From Megaleporinus macrocephalus (Eukaryota; Chordata; Actinopteri; Characiformes; Anostomidae): a stretch of 64,000 nt of DNA. The notes below the pieces were generated by a model. The model saw only the letters and a program-made list of their open reading frames with translations, made no database searches and had not been told where the DNA came from. Below, piece after piece: positions 14,301 to 24,305 of the stretch. Positions within the stretch are counted from its first letter, which is position 1, and the number at the start of each line of letters is the position of its first letter. Position numbers and translations under genes: made by a program. The DNA lies in the NCBI GenBank assembly GCA_021613375.1, contig CM038703.1, positions 23,114,194-23,178,193 of the forward strand, in the 5' to 3' direction.

Positions 14301-16195
14301 GCATTAGATTAACTTACAAAGTGACAGAGAAATAAACCAATCATTTTCTTTGTTTTTATTTCTAATATCCATATATGTTTTAATCACTGAATGTTTCAGC
14401 TATGTCACTGACTGAATATAAGTGAGTTTTTGAAAATGAAAAACAGTGACAGTAACTGTTTACTAGGCCTTTCCACTGAGAGGGTGACTGTAAAAATGCA
14501 AAATGGAAATCAAAAAAGGAATGCTGATACACAAACCTCAAGTAAAACACAGAATGACTTTTAGTAGTTTCAAATGTCTTTGTTTATTGTAATACTGCCT
14601 TTGTCGAATTTTCCATCTCAGATTCTGGTGCCAGTGAATTTTCCACTCCACTCTAAACACTGCAGGAGTTACATTGTAGCACCTAAATGCACCAGAACGT
14701 AACTGCTGCACAGCACATGTTCATAGTAAGGCGCTAACACCAACCTTGTTCTTGTTTATATGAATCACCACTAGCTTGGTGATAACAAACTGCCAGCATA
14801 CTATAGGGATGCTAGCAGAAGATAGCATTTTCATGCCACGGACTTTTTTTTACTTATGTATTGACTGGTATGTCCCCAAATTGAAAGTCTAATCCGTCTT
14901 ACCTGACAGTGTATTATCACACTTGATGGAAGGAAACTTGAGGGTCATCTCATGTTTGTGTCTGTGAATGATCAGGTGATCTTCTCTTTGGAAACGCTAG
15001 AAATCCAAACACAAAGAAATATGAACTCTTAGTCTATATAGAATACAGCTGTCAGATTACATGCACATGTAGGTTTTAGTCAGGGAAGCAGTAATCTCTC
15101 TGAACATTTAGGGGTCACATCCTACATGGGGTCCACTCACACTTTTTTATTTTTTTTAATTTTTTTGTTCATGTTTTTGGGACAGCAATGATACACTGTG
15201 GCCTATATCTTACGTGGTACTATACTTTATTCCCCGATGTGCACTTGTGATGACTGTATACGTTGTATGATTGTGTACATTGTCAGGATGTTACAAAACA
15301 GTCGTAGTTACTGGTCATGTTCCAACACCTCTTTATGCTTTGGTTGTTTTTGTTTCCATACATGGACTGTAAAGACTCAGGCTTGAACATTATGTTTTGA
15401 CATTTTGACAAAGGAGGGACATTCAGTTATAATATTGGTCCTTTTTAATATTCGTTATGAAATGAATTTAGTTATAACCTATAAAGGCAGCTACTATTAA
15501 AGTAGGCCTATTATGCTCATTCTCAGCATTAATAATTTTATTTTTGGGGTCCAATAAATATTGCATTACATGATGATGTCACTTTGTAACACAGAAAAGG
15601 GCTAAAATTCCAGTGAGGCATCTCAGGCAAAAAAGTTGTTTCTGAGGGAAAGAGTTTCCTCTTTATTAACTTTAGGCTTTTTAACTTTGCAGATTGTTTC
15701 CATGCACAAATAGCTACATAGCATACAACAAAAGAGTGAAAAACTGAAAAAGCACAATAGGTCCCCTTTTCCTGCAAACCTTAATACTACAGGATGCTAA
15801 AGCAGTCTTTACATCTGTAACACACCTTCAGATATTGTTCAGTTTGTCAGCCAGCTTAATGAGAAGAATTTTAATTCCATGACAGAATTTTAATGTTACT
15901 TTATTTTATTTTTATTTGTTCTTGTGTCAAAATTGCACATACTGTGTCAGTAATAGCCAACAACATGACTCTCTTGTGTGTTTTTAAGCACTTGTAAGTA
16001 AATGTGAACAAGTCATGGTTGTTTTAACTGCTCTTTTGCCACTATATATATTCACTGTAACCTAGGGCAACAGTAACCAAGGGCCAGCAGGGGTATCCAG
16101 GGGCAACCTCAGGTATCCATGGGTGACCAGGTGCGACTTACCTGAGTGCATCCGGGAGCAGTGCATGCATACGGCCTGTCCTGATCAACATTCAT
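4771..16195 (-). CDS. creb5: CREB5, cyclic AMP-responsive element-binding protein 5 (partial at the C-terminus)
   Basis: Nuclear bZIP transcription factor of the ATF2/ATF7/CREB5 group. Nine coding exons on the minus strand: 16195-16142, 14996-14903, 12028-11919, 9877-9681, 8792-8717, 7910-7830, 6581-6264, 5197-4976 and 4870-4771. Their phases join without conflict and give 417 residues. In order: a C2H2 finger (C11, C16, H29, H33); the stress-kinase docking segment QTPTPTRF (T52/T54, equivalent to ATF2 T69/T71); a Ser/Gln/His-rich middle; a Pro/His-rich segment beginning MMEMM; a basic region at about 343-365 (N351...R359); and a leucine zipper with L369, L376, L383, L390 and L397. The N-terminus MNVDQDRP, the MMEMM segment and KFPSIKCDN point to CREB5 rather than ATF2 or ATF7. 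Human CREB5 has 508 residues. Here the middle is more diverged and the last exon is outside the window. The neighbour jazf1 is divergent, as in mammals. Confidence 0.9.
4976..5197 (-). CDS. creb5: creb5 coding exon 8: bZIP basic region and proximal zipper
   Basis: The acceptor TTTCCAG precedes ISPVPKN. The donor is CTACAG followed by GTACAG. It is a 74-codon phase 0-0 exon. It carries GGRRRR, the family signature [19 protein letters not shown], the DNA-contacting RCRQKRKVW and the start of the zipper (SLEKKAEEL). This is the clearest family evidence in the gene. Confidence 0.95.
5198..6263. other. creb5 intron 8
   Basis: About 1.07 kb of AT-rich intron between the MMEMM exon and the bZIP exon. 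I see no exon, RNA gene or clear transposon. Degenerate direct repeats of ACTTTAAATTAA and TTACCATTT types lie around 5905-5965. Confidence 0.6.
6264..6581 (-). CDS. creb5: creb5 coding exon 7: Pro/His/Gln-rich activation segment
   Basis: A 106-codon phase 0-0 exon. The acceptor is taken at CCAATAG before [17 protein letters not shown], which aligns with human CREB5 around HHPAAMSNGN. It continues with MMEMMSSQQ and a His/Gln/Pro-rich stretch ([16 protein letters not shown]). The donor follows IPAQ at GTAGCA. A second frame is also open through this exon, but the MMEMM match and the phase fix the reading frame. Confidence 0.8.
6582..7829. other. creb5 intron 6, with low-grade repeat similarity
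   Basis: AT-rich intron. The part near 6755-6880 (CCGTTTAAACCTGGTCACTT) and the part near 7190-7460 resemble dispersed fish repeats, but I could not define ends. No coding exon was recognised. Confidence 0.5.
7830..7910 (-). CDS. creb5: creb5 coding exon 6
   Basis: A 27-codon phase 0-0 exon with acceptor TAATTACAG and donor CACCAG followed by GTACAA. It encodes [20 protein letters not shown], aligning with human CREB5 MERQMSVNSSIMGMQGP. It is identified by alignment plus splice sites. Confidence 0.75.
7911..8716. other. creb5 intron 5
   Basis: AT-rich intron of about 0.8 kb. No recognisable exon, RNA or mobile element. Confidence 0.55.
8717..8792 (-). CDS. creb5: creb5 coding exon 5
   Basis: A strong pyrimidine tract (CTTTCCTTCTCACTCAAG) is followed by a 76-nt exon, phase 2 in and 0 out, with donor ATGCAT followed by GTGAGT. 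It reads [20 protein letters not shown], aligning with human CREB5 SLSSLLHLHNRQRQPMPAS. The phase was chosen so that it joins both neighbours. Confidence 0.65.
8793..9680. other. creb5 intron 4
   Basis: AT-rich intron of about 0.9 kb with no recognised feature. Confidence 0.55.
9681..9877 (-). CDS. creb5: creb5 coding exon 4: Gln/His/Ser-rich segment
   Basis: A 197-nt exon, phase 0 in and 2 out. The acceptor is TTTGCAGTGCAG and the donor is CACACA followed by GTAAGT, a near-perfect site. The chosen frame encodes [15 protein letters not shown] and then a Gln/Pro/His-rich run ([15 protein letters not shown]). A second, Ser-rich frame is also open across the exon, but it ends in phase 1 and would not join the next exon. 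Similarity to human CREB5 is weak here, so this is the least certain coding exon. A more 5' acceptor, five bases away, is possible. Confidence 0.55.
9878..11918. other. creb5 intron 3
   Basis: AT-rich intron of 2.0 kb. It contains two (CA)n tracts (about 11159-11210 and 11285-11316) separated by a minus-strand copy of the dispersed repeat also seen at 100-243. No exon was recognised. Confidence 0.6.
11159..11320 (-). repeat. paired (CA)n tracts with dispersed repeat copy
   Basis: Two (CA)n runs flank AATTGTGGGACCATTACATA and ATTTCCTAGAGACTTATCAA. This is the reverse complement of the block at about 165-215, which is likewise joined to (TG)n. The open frames through it are microsatellite translations. 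Confidence 0.7.
11919..12028 (-). CDS. creb5: creb5 coding exon 3: TPTPTR kinase-docking segment
   Basis: Acceptor AATGTGCAG, donor AAGCAG followed by GTGAGC, phase 1 in and 0 out. It encodes [20 protein letters not shown], nearly identical to the ATF2/ATF7/CREB5 segment that holds the p38/JNK target threonines. It then diverges into an acidic [17 protein letters not shown] instead of the basic-acidic EHEFRKA of human CREB5. Confidence 0.9.
12029..14902. other. creb5 intron 2, with Tc1 remnant
   Basis: About 2.9 kb of intron. A degraded Tc1-like transposase lies at roughly 12360-12960. An 18-bp duplication of GGTCCAGAGATCTGCATT occurs at 12492-12535. The rest is AT-rich with nothing recognised. 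Confidence 0.6.
12360..12960 (-). mobile_element. Tc1/mariner-family transposase remnant
   Basis: Read on the minus strand, the segment gives [20 protein letters not shown] and [14 protein letters not shown], which resemble the bipartite DNA-binding region of fish Tc1-like transposases. Stops follow, and degraded pieces continue downstream (for example KKKAIHQC and FLGKMDV). It is a dead fragment inside creb5 intron 2. Terminal inverted repeats were not identified, so the limits are approximate. Confidence 0.6.
14903..14996 (-). CDS. creb5: creb5 coding exon 2: second half of the C2H2 finger
   Basis: Acceptor GGATTTCTAG, donor TGTCAG followed by GTAAGA, phase 0 in and 1 out. It encodes [20 protein letters not shown] and then [12 protein letters not shown]29 and H33 complete the zinc finger started in exon 1. 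KFPSIK.DN.LS is diagnostic for CREB5. Confidence 0.92.
14997..16141. other. creb5 intron 1 (between coding exons 1 and 2)
   Basis: 1.1 kb of AT-rich intron. Small open frames on both strands have no recognisable similarity. Nothing else seen. Confidence 0.55.
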
Positions 16196-16205
16196 CACTG
16201 GGAAC
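16142..16205 (-). CDS. creb5: creb5 first coding exon with start codon
   Basis: The acceptor GGCCTTTCAG is at 16206 and the ATG is at 16195. Eighteen codons, [18 protein letters not shown], are followed by donor GTAAGT. The match to human CREB5 MNLEQERPFVCSAPGCSQ fixes the start. Human isoforms can extend a few residues further upstream (MIYEESK). A (UG)n tract in the transcript lies 18-48 nt upstream of the acceptor. Confidence 0.88.
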
Positions 16206-16222
16206 CTGAAAGGCCTAGGCAC

Positions 16223-16224
16223 AG

Positions 16225-16253
<29 letters not shown>
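16223..16253. repeat. (CA)n microsatellite beside a splice acceptor
   Basis: About 15 CA units. In the creb5 transcript it reads as (UG)n ending 18 nt before the 3' splice site of the first coding exon. Confidence 0.9.
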
Positions 16254-16258
<5 letters not shown>

Positions 16259-18450
16259 GGACAATGATATTCAAGCAGTAAACAGACTCCATAAATAATG
16301 AACACTTTGCAGATGTTCCTCACATATTAGTTACAGACCCTGAATAATAAGCCTTGAGGTTAGGGGCACTGAGGATGGCTCTGTGACAGTAACCCTCACT
16401 GAAGGCCTTGAGGGGCAGTTTAGTCTGGAGCAGCTATAACAGACTTTTCTAGAGCACAGACTGTAAGTGATCTTTGCATTGGTAGTCGTGGGGGTCATGG
16501 ATGGAGTGTTCATTATGTGAGCTTAGTATCAGCAAACCATCATTAGGAGACATTCGCTTGACCAGACCAAACCAGACCTGATCTCTGTATGACCTCAAAT
16601 TCTGTATGATACCCTTTATATTATAAGGTAGATTTATATTTTCTTATGACTTATTATGCAGTAACCAACAATTATAAAGCTACTATGTAATGTATGGGTG
16701 TGAGGATGGGTGCTTTGTAATAGCCGTTATCCACATTGCCCTGCCATGTTTTAATCCTAAGTTTTATAGGACAACCTATAACTAGCCTTCTAAATGCTGC
16801 AGACATCAGTCTTTGACTTTCTGTCCAAGTACAAATGTGGCTTTTAATGTGTTATTTTACTGCTACACTTATCAAGCACAGAATGGCTAATTTGAATTTA
16901 GCTGACTGACTTTCTATGTACCTACAGCTAAACAAGTCTGAAGAAGCTGTGCAGTATAATATTAGAAGCATTTCTTTGTTTTTCTCAGTTCCTTATATTT
17001 GGCTGAAGTTTCTTCTGCTAAATTCATTACTGCAGCAGACTGATTCCTGTACCACCCCTGTCAGTCTGCAACTCTGTCTCTCTCATGCTTTTTGTATAAC
17101 TATCAGTAATCTTGACTTTAAATAAACAAAAAAATACAGTTTGACCAAGTAAAGTGGAATTCCACAATTTATTATCAATTTCTCAGTCGTTGAGACATAA
17201 ATACATTAATTTAGTATTTTTAGGCAAAATCTTTCATTATAGTGAAGCATATAAACATACAGGCTCTGCAGTAAGGCAGAACAATTTTAGGAACACTCTG
17301 AATTGTCTAATTCTAACTGAACCAGTATTGTGCAATTTAAGATCCGGGTCTAAGGCCCAGGTCTATATCCACTTTCTTTTGCTTGAACACTGAACAGTGC
17401 TGCCCTGTAGATTGTCAAGTCCAACGTAAATAACCAATCTGCTTGTTAACAAACCTCTAGAGGGCCAGCTGAGGCTCTTATCTCTTCAGCATGTCGCAGT
17501 TCTGTATTCTTGAGTCAAACTACTCAATTATCATTCAATTGTTATCCTTGTGATGAGAAAGAGATGGTGGCTGCAATTAGTAGGGTAAGTTACAATTTCT
17601 AATTGAATGCCGCTGCACTCTAATGTTAGCTAGCTAGCTAACCTAGCTAACAATAGCAACCCATTGGCAAAAGCCAAACTGGCCTTTGTGGATCTCCTTG
17701 ATTTAGACTGTGGATTATATTGTGTTTCTTGCTATGAACACACATCTTCTAGTTGTTGGCTGTATTATGTGCTGTCCAGCTAAGGCGAAGATAGTTAACC
17801 ATACCTTAATAGCTCTCTTTCTCAGCCCTTGTCTGACAGACAAGCCTGACAGCCAAAACACAAAGATGTGGCTTGATAGAAAAAAAAACCCTATAAAACC
17901 CTCTGTATCAAGATTATCTATAAAGGGCCAGTTTAACTTTGTGGTGTGTGTTAACATGCTAATGCTAGCTAGCTAAGAACCCACTGGCAACAAACTTTGT
18001 TTTACTTCATTTGATTTGAATTAAAACTTATCACAGCAAACACACAATGTTGTCACAACGTTGTCTACTTTCTTACAATGTTGTTTTATAGGTAAATTTA
18101 TATACATGCTGTTGATTTGTTAACAGTAGTAAAATAATGCTAAAGCTAAAAAGGACATGACCTGTCCCCCTCTGCCATGAGGGGGCTTAGAAACAAAACA
18201 TTTTGCGTCAAAACACTATTGCAAAACAAAGTTTTAGGCACCATATAAGCCCTAATAAGTCATATTGTATGTAATAACTTCCTGTGAGGTCGTTTTTGGA
18301 GGCATTTAACACTTCTGAGGTGTGGTTCCTATTAACACCACTGTGTTAATCATTACTCAAAAATGCTCTGACTACTGTTTACATGTTTAGAAATTCTAAA
18401 AAAAAATCTGAAAAATTCATTAAGTCAGCACTTTTACCACGACTAGGACA

Positions 18451-18458
18451 TGACGTCA
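18451..18458. promoter_or_regulatory. full CRE palindrome TGACGTCA (1)
   Basis: Perfect 8-bp CRE in the GC-rich start of the creb5 promoter region. It is the site type bound by CREB5, ATF2 and CREB dimers. Confidence 0.7.
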
Positions 18459-18562
18459 CTGCTGAGATCATCTAAGGTAACGGGTAGACTGAGGTCTCGG
18501 GCCGCTTTTACGCGCCCGTGACTGAGCCGAAATTAAACAAACGGACCGGATAACCTGCAGCA

Positions 18563-18570
18563 TGACGTCA
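18563..18570. promoter_or_regulatory. full CRE palindrome TGACGTCA (2)
   Basis: Second perfect CRE, embedded in the longer palindrome GCATGACGTCATGC, 112 bp from the first. Confidence 0.7.
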
Positions 18571-18762
18571 TGCTCAGCGTTCACGCGCCGGTTCCGTTAA
18601 CTTGAGCTCAGTCACTCGCGCGTCTCTGCTGAGATTGTGTCAGGTAAAGGCGGCCGGAGCGGCTGAGGTTGTCTGAAGCAGCAGCTGGTGCACTGACTGT
18701 CGATCTGATGTGACCGACATCAATTACTTCATCTCAAAAGAAGAGCAGATCCCAAAACACAC

Positions 18763-18765
<3 letters not shown>

Positions 18766-18838
<73 letters not shown>
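18766..18838. repeat. (CT)n microsatellite, about 36 units
   Basis: Uninterrupted CT dinucleotides. On the creb5 strand this is a (GA)n purine tract near the promoter, a class that can bind GAGA-type factors or form triplex DNA. Confidence 0.9.
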
Positions 18839-18841
<3 letters not shown>

Positions 18842-18915
18842 GACACTTGAACTTGCCTCGATAACTATCTCCTCACCAGACCAACAAACACACACACACA
18901 CGCTGTGACAGCTCT

Positions 18916-18918
<3 letters not shown>

Positions 18919-18955
<37 letters not shown>

Positions 18956-19073
18956 CGTTCCACAAACTTCAACCTGTCTGTGTCCCCCGTCTCCGCTGTC
19001 ACGCAGTCCTTCAACCAGCCCCTCAGAACTCCTCTAGCGCCGACCTGACACACACACACACACACACACACAC
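18919..19073. repeat. two (CA)n tracts in the creb5 promoter-proximal intron
   Basis: CA runs at about 18919-18952 and 19047-19073 in otherwise GC-rich sequence just inside creb5 intron 1. An open frame of 94 residues on the minus strand here (18865-19149) is largely VCVCVC translation and is not considered a gene. Confidence 0.85.
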
Positions 19074-19186
19074 GCTCTCTCTTTAACCGTCCAAAACACA
19101 ACACACACACCGGCCCGCCGCGTTTCACAGTCTCCGCACAAAAAGCCAAAAACTCAATCTGAAAGCGAACTAAAAGTGCAACTCAC

Positions 19187-19260
19187 CGAAGCGCGCGTTC
19201 AACGCCACCAGCGAGGCTGCTCTCGCGCGCTGGACTGAAGCGCGATTACAATATGAGCTA
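19187..19260 (-). other. creb5: putative noncoding exon 1 of creb5
   Basis: On the minus strand CTTCG is followed by GTGAGTTG, a strong splice donor inside the CpG-rich segment directly upstream of the gene. Human CREB5 also begins with 5' noncoding exons. The transcription start is not visible, so the upstream limit is a guess. Confidence 0.4.
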
Positions 19261-19520
19261 TTTACAGCAGCATTACATCACCGCACCGTGACGTCACGTG
19301 GGATTCCTGAACTTCTAAATCATTGCGGTCCGGTTCTCTCTCTCTCGTTTTTTGTGAGGAAGGGGTGGGAGGGGGCGGCCCGGTAACGCCCACTGAAAGA
19401 ACGGCGCCCTGTAATTGGACCACTGAAAGAGGCAGCGAGGGGAGCGGGGAGGGGGCGGTTAAAGGGGGCGTGGCGTTTAACAGCTGCCTGCAAGTGTGCG
19501 CGGGACGGTCCGGCGTGTGT
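19240..19520 (-). promoter_or_regulatory. creb5: creb5 CpG-island promoter
   Basis: GC-rich, CpG-dense sequence immediately upstream of the putative exon 1. It has several GC boxes (GGGGGCGG, GGGGGCGTGGC), a TCCAAT box on the minus strand and the direct repeat CCACTGAAAGA at about 19390 and 19420. The full CRE at 19289 overlaps a CACGTG E-box. No TATA box is evident. Whether it also fires in the plus direction is open. Confidence 0.55.
19289..19300. promoter_or_regulatory. CRE (3) overlapping an E-box
   Basis: GTGACGTCACGTGG contains TGACGTCA (19289-19296) overlapping CACGTG (19295-19300). bZIP and bHLH-zip factors would compete for this site, about 100 bp upstream of the putative exon 1 donor. 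Confidence 0.7.
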
Positions 19521-19554
19521 TTGTTTGTGTGCGTGTGTGTGAGTGTGTGTGTGC

Positions 19555-19642
19555 CTTTTTTTGGGGACCAAATGTACCAGGATGAAGGAAAAAACGAACA
19601 TTTATGGCGTTATGAGTACATTGGTCTGGAAATCATAAATTG

Positions 19643-19714
<72 letters not shown>

Positions 19715-20010
19715 TAGCCAAAAGCTTTTCTTTTGGTTTATCGAGACTAAGATTGGGTTTAGGTATAGACTCAGTCTGTCCCTACACTTTCAGATAAAGG
19801 GCACTGAACTGTCACTCACTGGGGTGGTAGCCTCGACAATACCTCATCAGTACCTTAAGTTGGTGAACATGATTGTGTCATATTCTGGTTCCATTACATT
19901 TTAAGTTGCATCTTTACTCCAGGCTTTTATTTTATTGTAGAAATCATTGAAAATACCCCACAAGGATAGTAATACAAACTTGGCCATATGTCAGAGTGTG
20001 AGTGTGTCAG
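19555..20010 (+). repeat. dispersed GT-associated repeat copy with (TA)n inside
   Basis: (TG)n-rich sequence runs into TTTTGGGGACCAAATGTACC, then a (TA)n tract at 19644-19709, then GGGTTTAGGTATAGACTCAG, and finally CCCCACAAGGATAGTAATAC. The same framework occurs at 33165-33360. Confidence 0.5.
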
Positions 20011-23000
20011 TTCAGGCCCCCAAATATGAGGTGATTGGGTTTTGTTACAGGTGATATTTGGTTACATGTCTGTAACTCAATGACCAGAGCCACAAAATGT
20101 CTCAAATAAGTAAATAATAAACACTGTGATGCTGAACAGTAAACGTGCAGGTCATGGTTGTATGACAGTTCACTGAAGGCCAAGGAACTAAGCATACACA
20201 CTGACAGACATGGCACCACTAACAGGGCACAGGCTGCCTGAACGTAAATAAATAATGCAAAGCGAAGCCGTGGTATGACGTTTAAGCGTTTGAGCCAGCT
20301 GCAGAATATACTGGCTGACCGTAATAAGAAGCAGCTCAGGTCCCGTGCCAAAACAGCCCAGTGGTGAATATGAGCTGGACTTCATCATTGAGCACTAATG
20401 GTATTTTGTTTCTGGAGTGACTGAAACAATAGAGTGGCAGGTTGAAGACTATCATGATATCACGAAAGGAAACTGATTAAGGTGGTACTTGTCCAGATGT
20501 ACATATCCAGATGTTCTTTCCTCTCTCAGCAGCTGTGACAACATTTGTCACGATTTGCGTGGTGTTGGGCCGTCTGGGGCCGTGTCCTCAGTGACTGACC
20601 GTGGTCAGACTATTGAAAGGATTTTGAATTGTGTGTGAGTGTCACTGCCCTGGTGATTCAGAACAGCACAGCCCTTTTGTGGTTGGTGCCAGAGAAGTAG
20701 TGAGAGAGAGGAAGAGAGAGAGAGGAGAGAGTTGAGAAACAAGGGCATGAAGGGTGAAGACGAGCCGATGACTCACTGTAAGTCTACTCTAATATGCTAG
20801 TAGCCGTTTCCCCAGCAACCCCCCAAAACAGGAAGGTGTGATGATGTCATATCAAACCCGAGTCTTGGTCTCCGCCCACGTTTGAGAGTGTGAATCATTC
20901 ACAAACACACTCACGCACTACAAAACTTTCTGCAAGCCAAAGAGCACGCACCCATAGGCTGAGCATGACATCATCCCAACTTCTGCTTGGACTGACCTCA
21001 CCTGATAAAGAAACTGTGTCAAATTCTGTTAAACAGTGCTCAAAGAAATGCCATGCTTGGCCCTTGCCTAATAACAGTTGATAATACCGCTACCTTGCTG
21101 AAGAACTTCTAACACAAATTTCATAACTTCAGAAGCCCCCAAAAGTAATTAGACACTATAACCAACTAACCACTGGTAAACTTCAATGAGGTTCCTTAGG
21201 TCACTCATAAGTGTTACCAAACATAGAGAACAACAACCCAACAACAATTAGGTCCTAAACTTCTGAACTGGGCAGACAGCAGAGGAAAATTACAGTTTCT
21301 GTTTTATGATGCTGGGAAGTTCAGGTACTGATGGTAGATAACCTGGAGACTAATTACAACCAGAGTGCACTAAGAGTGCTGTAAATCACAGAGGAGGAAA
21401 CTTCAGTTTTTCTTACAATAGTGTCAGTGAGCTTGTGTTCACTGATGGCATCATGATCTCAGATGTGTACAAAGATAATCTAGAAGGAAACCTGCAGTAA
21501 TCTGCAAAGAAACCACTCAAACGATATGAAACACACCAACTGCTGCTTGAAAGAAAGTTTATCAGGCTGTTAAAAGGCCAGTTAGTTCCATACTTTGTTT
21601 TCTAATAATCACATAAATGTACAAATACCTTTTGTTTACTGCAGCAACGTTTGAACTTTAGGTGACCGAATGACTGAGTGTGTAGGGGTAAGTGTATAGT
21701 TAGGGTGGTGCTGTTAGCAGTCTTTGGCTCAGCTTGAAGGTTTGTGTAATTCATTCAAGTTTATACAGATAATCCAAAAGGTGACCTACACTGCTCTTTA
21801 ATCTACTGGCCTGGACTGGCGTCATATCTTCTCACATCTGGCATCGGCTGCCTGGGCCTGCGCAGTTTGGGAGAGCAGATGGTTACGTTTACTCCAGCTT
21901 TATGTAATAATGTTATAAAGTACGTCACAGACTCCACTTTCTTATGCCATGTGTGTAAGCATTCATCAAACAGGCACGTGTGTGTGTTTGTGAGCTCACT
22001 CTGTTAAGATTCGAGAGTGAGTGTGTGACTTGTTTAGCTGCACTGTCACTTTTAGTGTGTGATTGATTTTTTTTGTTTTGCGTATTTTTCTAAAACAAAT
22101 GGTTGAACACACTATATTGTAACCACCAAAACAATCATGACAGAATCATTGAATAGGATATCATACATGATACATGGGGCCTAAACTATCATGTAGATGT
22201 CTAAATTTACACTTTATTTTGAATGATTATGATCAATCATAAATGTTACTGAAAGTTCTTTGTGGAAAAACTTTTAAATTAAAAAGAAAGAGCAGCGTTC
22301 ATGTTGTGGGCTGTGTATTTCTTCTTTTAGGGGAGTAGAATTGTTGTTACACATGAGCATCATGTTATTTAAATGGCAGGTTAAGCAAAGTGCATCCAGA
22401 CAAATGTACTATTAACAGCTTAGTTGAGATGGAAAAAGGCATAATAACGAATTGAGTTCACTATTGGCAGATACTTAACATTGCAGGATCAGTATCTGTA
22501 CCGGACTTAGGCGTCAGGTTGAGCCATCACTACTAGACAGTATTTGATTGGCAAACACAGCCCACACATAAAATGATTTAAAAAATGTATTAACAAAAAC
22601 AAAAACATGCATTTCTGTAGTGATAATTTTTAATGTTACACTCTGATTTACAGACTTTGGGACGCATTTACTAAAACAATGGAATCTACAACTGTTCACC
22701 ATGTGGCCATTAAAGACGGGATGCAATAGCACTTCCTGCTGTAAAAGATAGGGTGTGGCTAAAATAAGACTCTGCCTATGAGCTAAAACTTTACAATCTG
22801 TGACATGAAAACAGGATAGTGTTTAATGTTTAAACCTGTTGTAATCATTCACTTTAAATCAGCAATAGATTAAAGTGTTTGTTTATTAGTTATTAAAATT
22901 ATTATATTATTAAAGTATTATTTTCTAAAGTTTGAAATTAGGGGTTAGGGTTTGGCACAGCCACCTTCCAAATAAGTGTACACTATATATGATAAAGTTA

Positions 23001-23239
23001 AAAATCTTTTTTCTTTTCATGTAAAATTACCATTTACACAAAACGAAGTTTTTACATAACTTAAAATCACCTGTTCCCTTTACATTGTGTCAACATTTCA
23101 TATGAGTGGCCTAACAAAAGTGGTCTACAATTGCTTTACTGGAAAGGCTTTATATGTTTATAGATCGGATTAAATTTAGCGACGAGAGGTCATATAGCAC
23201 TGATGTTGGATGATTAGCTCTGAATGATAAAAGTCACTC

Positions 23240-23440
23240 AAACTTTCCTAATGAGAGACTTTCGAAGTTCCATCACTCCAGAGAACGCAGTTCTGCTACT
23301 TTACAGCCCAACGGATGAGCCTTCACCACTGTACAGCAGACCATTGGCATTGGGCATGAAAACCTCAGGATCTAAGGCATCCCATTTTATTGGGAGCGTT
23401 TTTGCAATTGAATTACTGCATCAGCAATGGGTGCACCTTA
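23240..23440 (-). mobile_element. possible degraded Tc1-like transposase fragment
   Basis: On the minus strand, pieces such as CQWSAVQW and CVLWSDG resemble the region of fish Tc1-like transposases up to the first catalytic Asp (VLWSDES). Stops and frameshifts interrupt it. The plus-strand open frame at 23224-23463 is probably the antisense of this relic. Confidence 0.35.
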
Positions 23441-24159
23441 AAATAGCAGACTTCATTCATTAGACAGCAGAACCAGACTAACCTATAACATCATTAAGAG
23501 CAAAAATGTAAAAAAGGGCACAACTATTTTTTGTTAATTGGGTTAAATTTAACATACAAACACATCCTTACATAAAACAAACTTGTCAGTATAAGGCTAG
23601 ATGACTGAGACTTTAGTCTTGAGGATGCTTCTAGAAGGCCTTTCTAATCATGAGTTTCATGGTTAATTAACAGTTGGTGCTGGGTACACACTCTTGTACT
23701 CGCATAGGACATTCCTTTGTTTCCCGGATCATCAGTGCAGATCAAACAGCCACAAATGGCTGCAGAACACTTTTTACACTACGCTTCACTGACTCCCTTA
23801 ACATGGACTGGACCGGTTTGGACCGCATCAGAGGCTAGAATGTTCAATTTCTTGAGGTAGTAAATTAATTATATCTTACTTATCAGAGAGGTAGAGGATT
23901 TAAAATAGTTCATTCAATGAAAGCAGAAAAAGCAGCTATCCTATATGAAGTCAATTTAAAATCAAAACATTTTTTTACCTTGTTATGCTTCTCATCACAT
24001 TAAGTACAATACATCATCTTATTCTGGTTTTATTGATTGTGGTGACTTTTGCCTGCCTCTACAACATTTGATTCTTTTTGCCTGTTGATGTATTGGAGAG
24101 TGATGAAAGCCTTCAGAGACTCATCCTAATTTTGTTTGTCACATGGAAATGTGTTTGGA

Positions 24160-24305
24160 AGGCACACCAGCAAAACCAGAATATGTTGAGTTTTGACGCT
24201 GGTAAACAGTTCGACTGTTTCAAGCTGGATAAACGTTTAACGTTTAGCACAGTCAGCGCTTTATTAGCTCAAAACAGCATAGATTAGCTTAAACCAGCAT
24301 TTAAT
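24160..24305. repeat. ACCAGC-type interspersed inverted repeat
   Basis: CACACCAGCAAAACCAGAAT is followed by GTTTTGACGCTGGTAAACAG, and later by TTAGCTTAAACCAGCA. These inverted AAACCAGC/GCTGGTTT modules are typical of a small dispersed fish element. Ends are not defined. Confidence 0.35.

Larger units (their letters stand above)
16206..19186. other. creb5 first intron (5' UTR intron)
   Basis: 3.0 kb between the first coding exon and the presumed noncoding exon 1. It holds a (CA)n tract at 16223-16253 next to the splice acceptor, TAGC-rich palindromic runs around 17632-17656, and at its promoter-proximal end (CT)n at 18766-18838 and two (CA)n tracts. Two of the three CRE palindromes lie in it. 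Confidence 0.55.

Noticed and set aside
19323..19904. 193-residue plus-strand open frame
   Set aside because: It consists of promoter GC-rich sequence, GT-repeat and (TA)n translation (YIYIYI). There is no domain and no homology, so it is a composition artefact.
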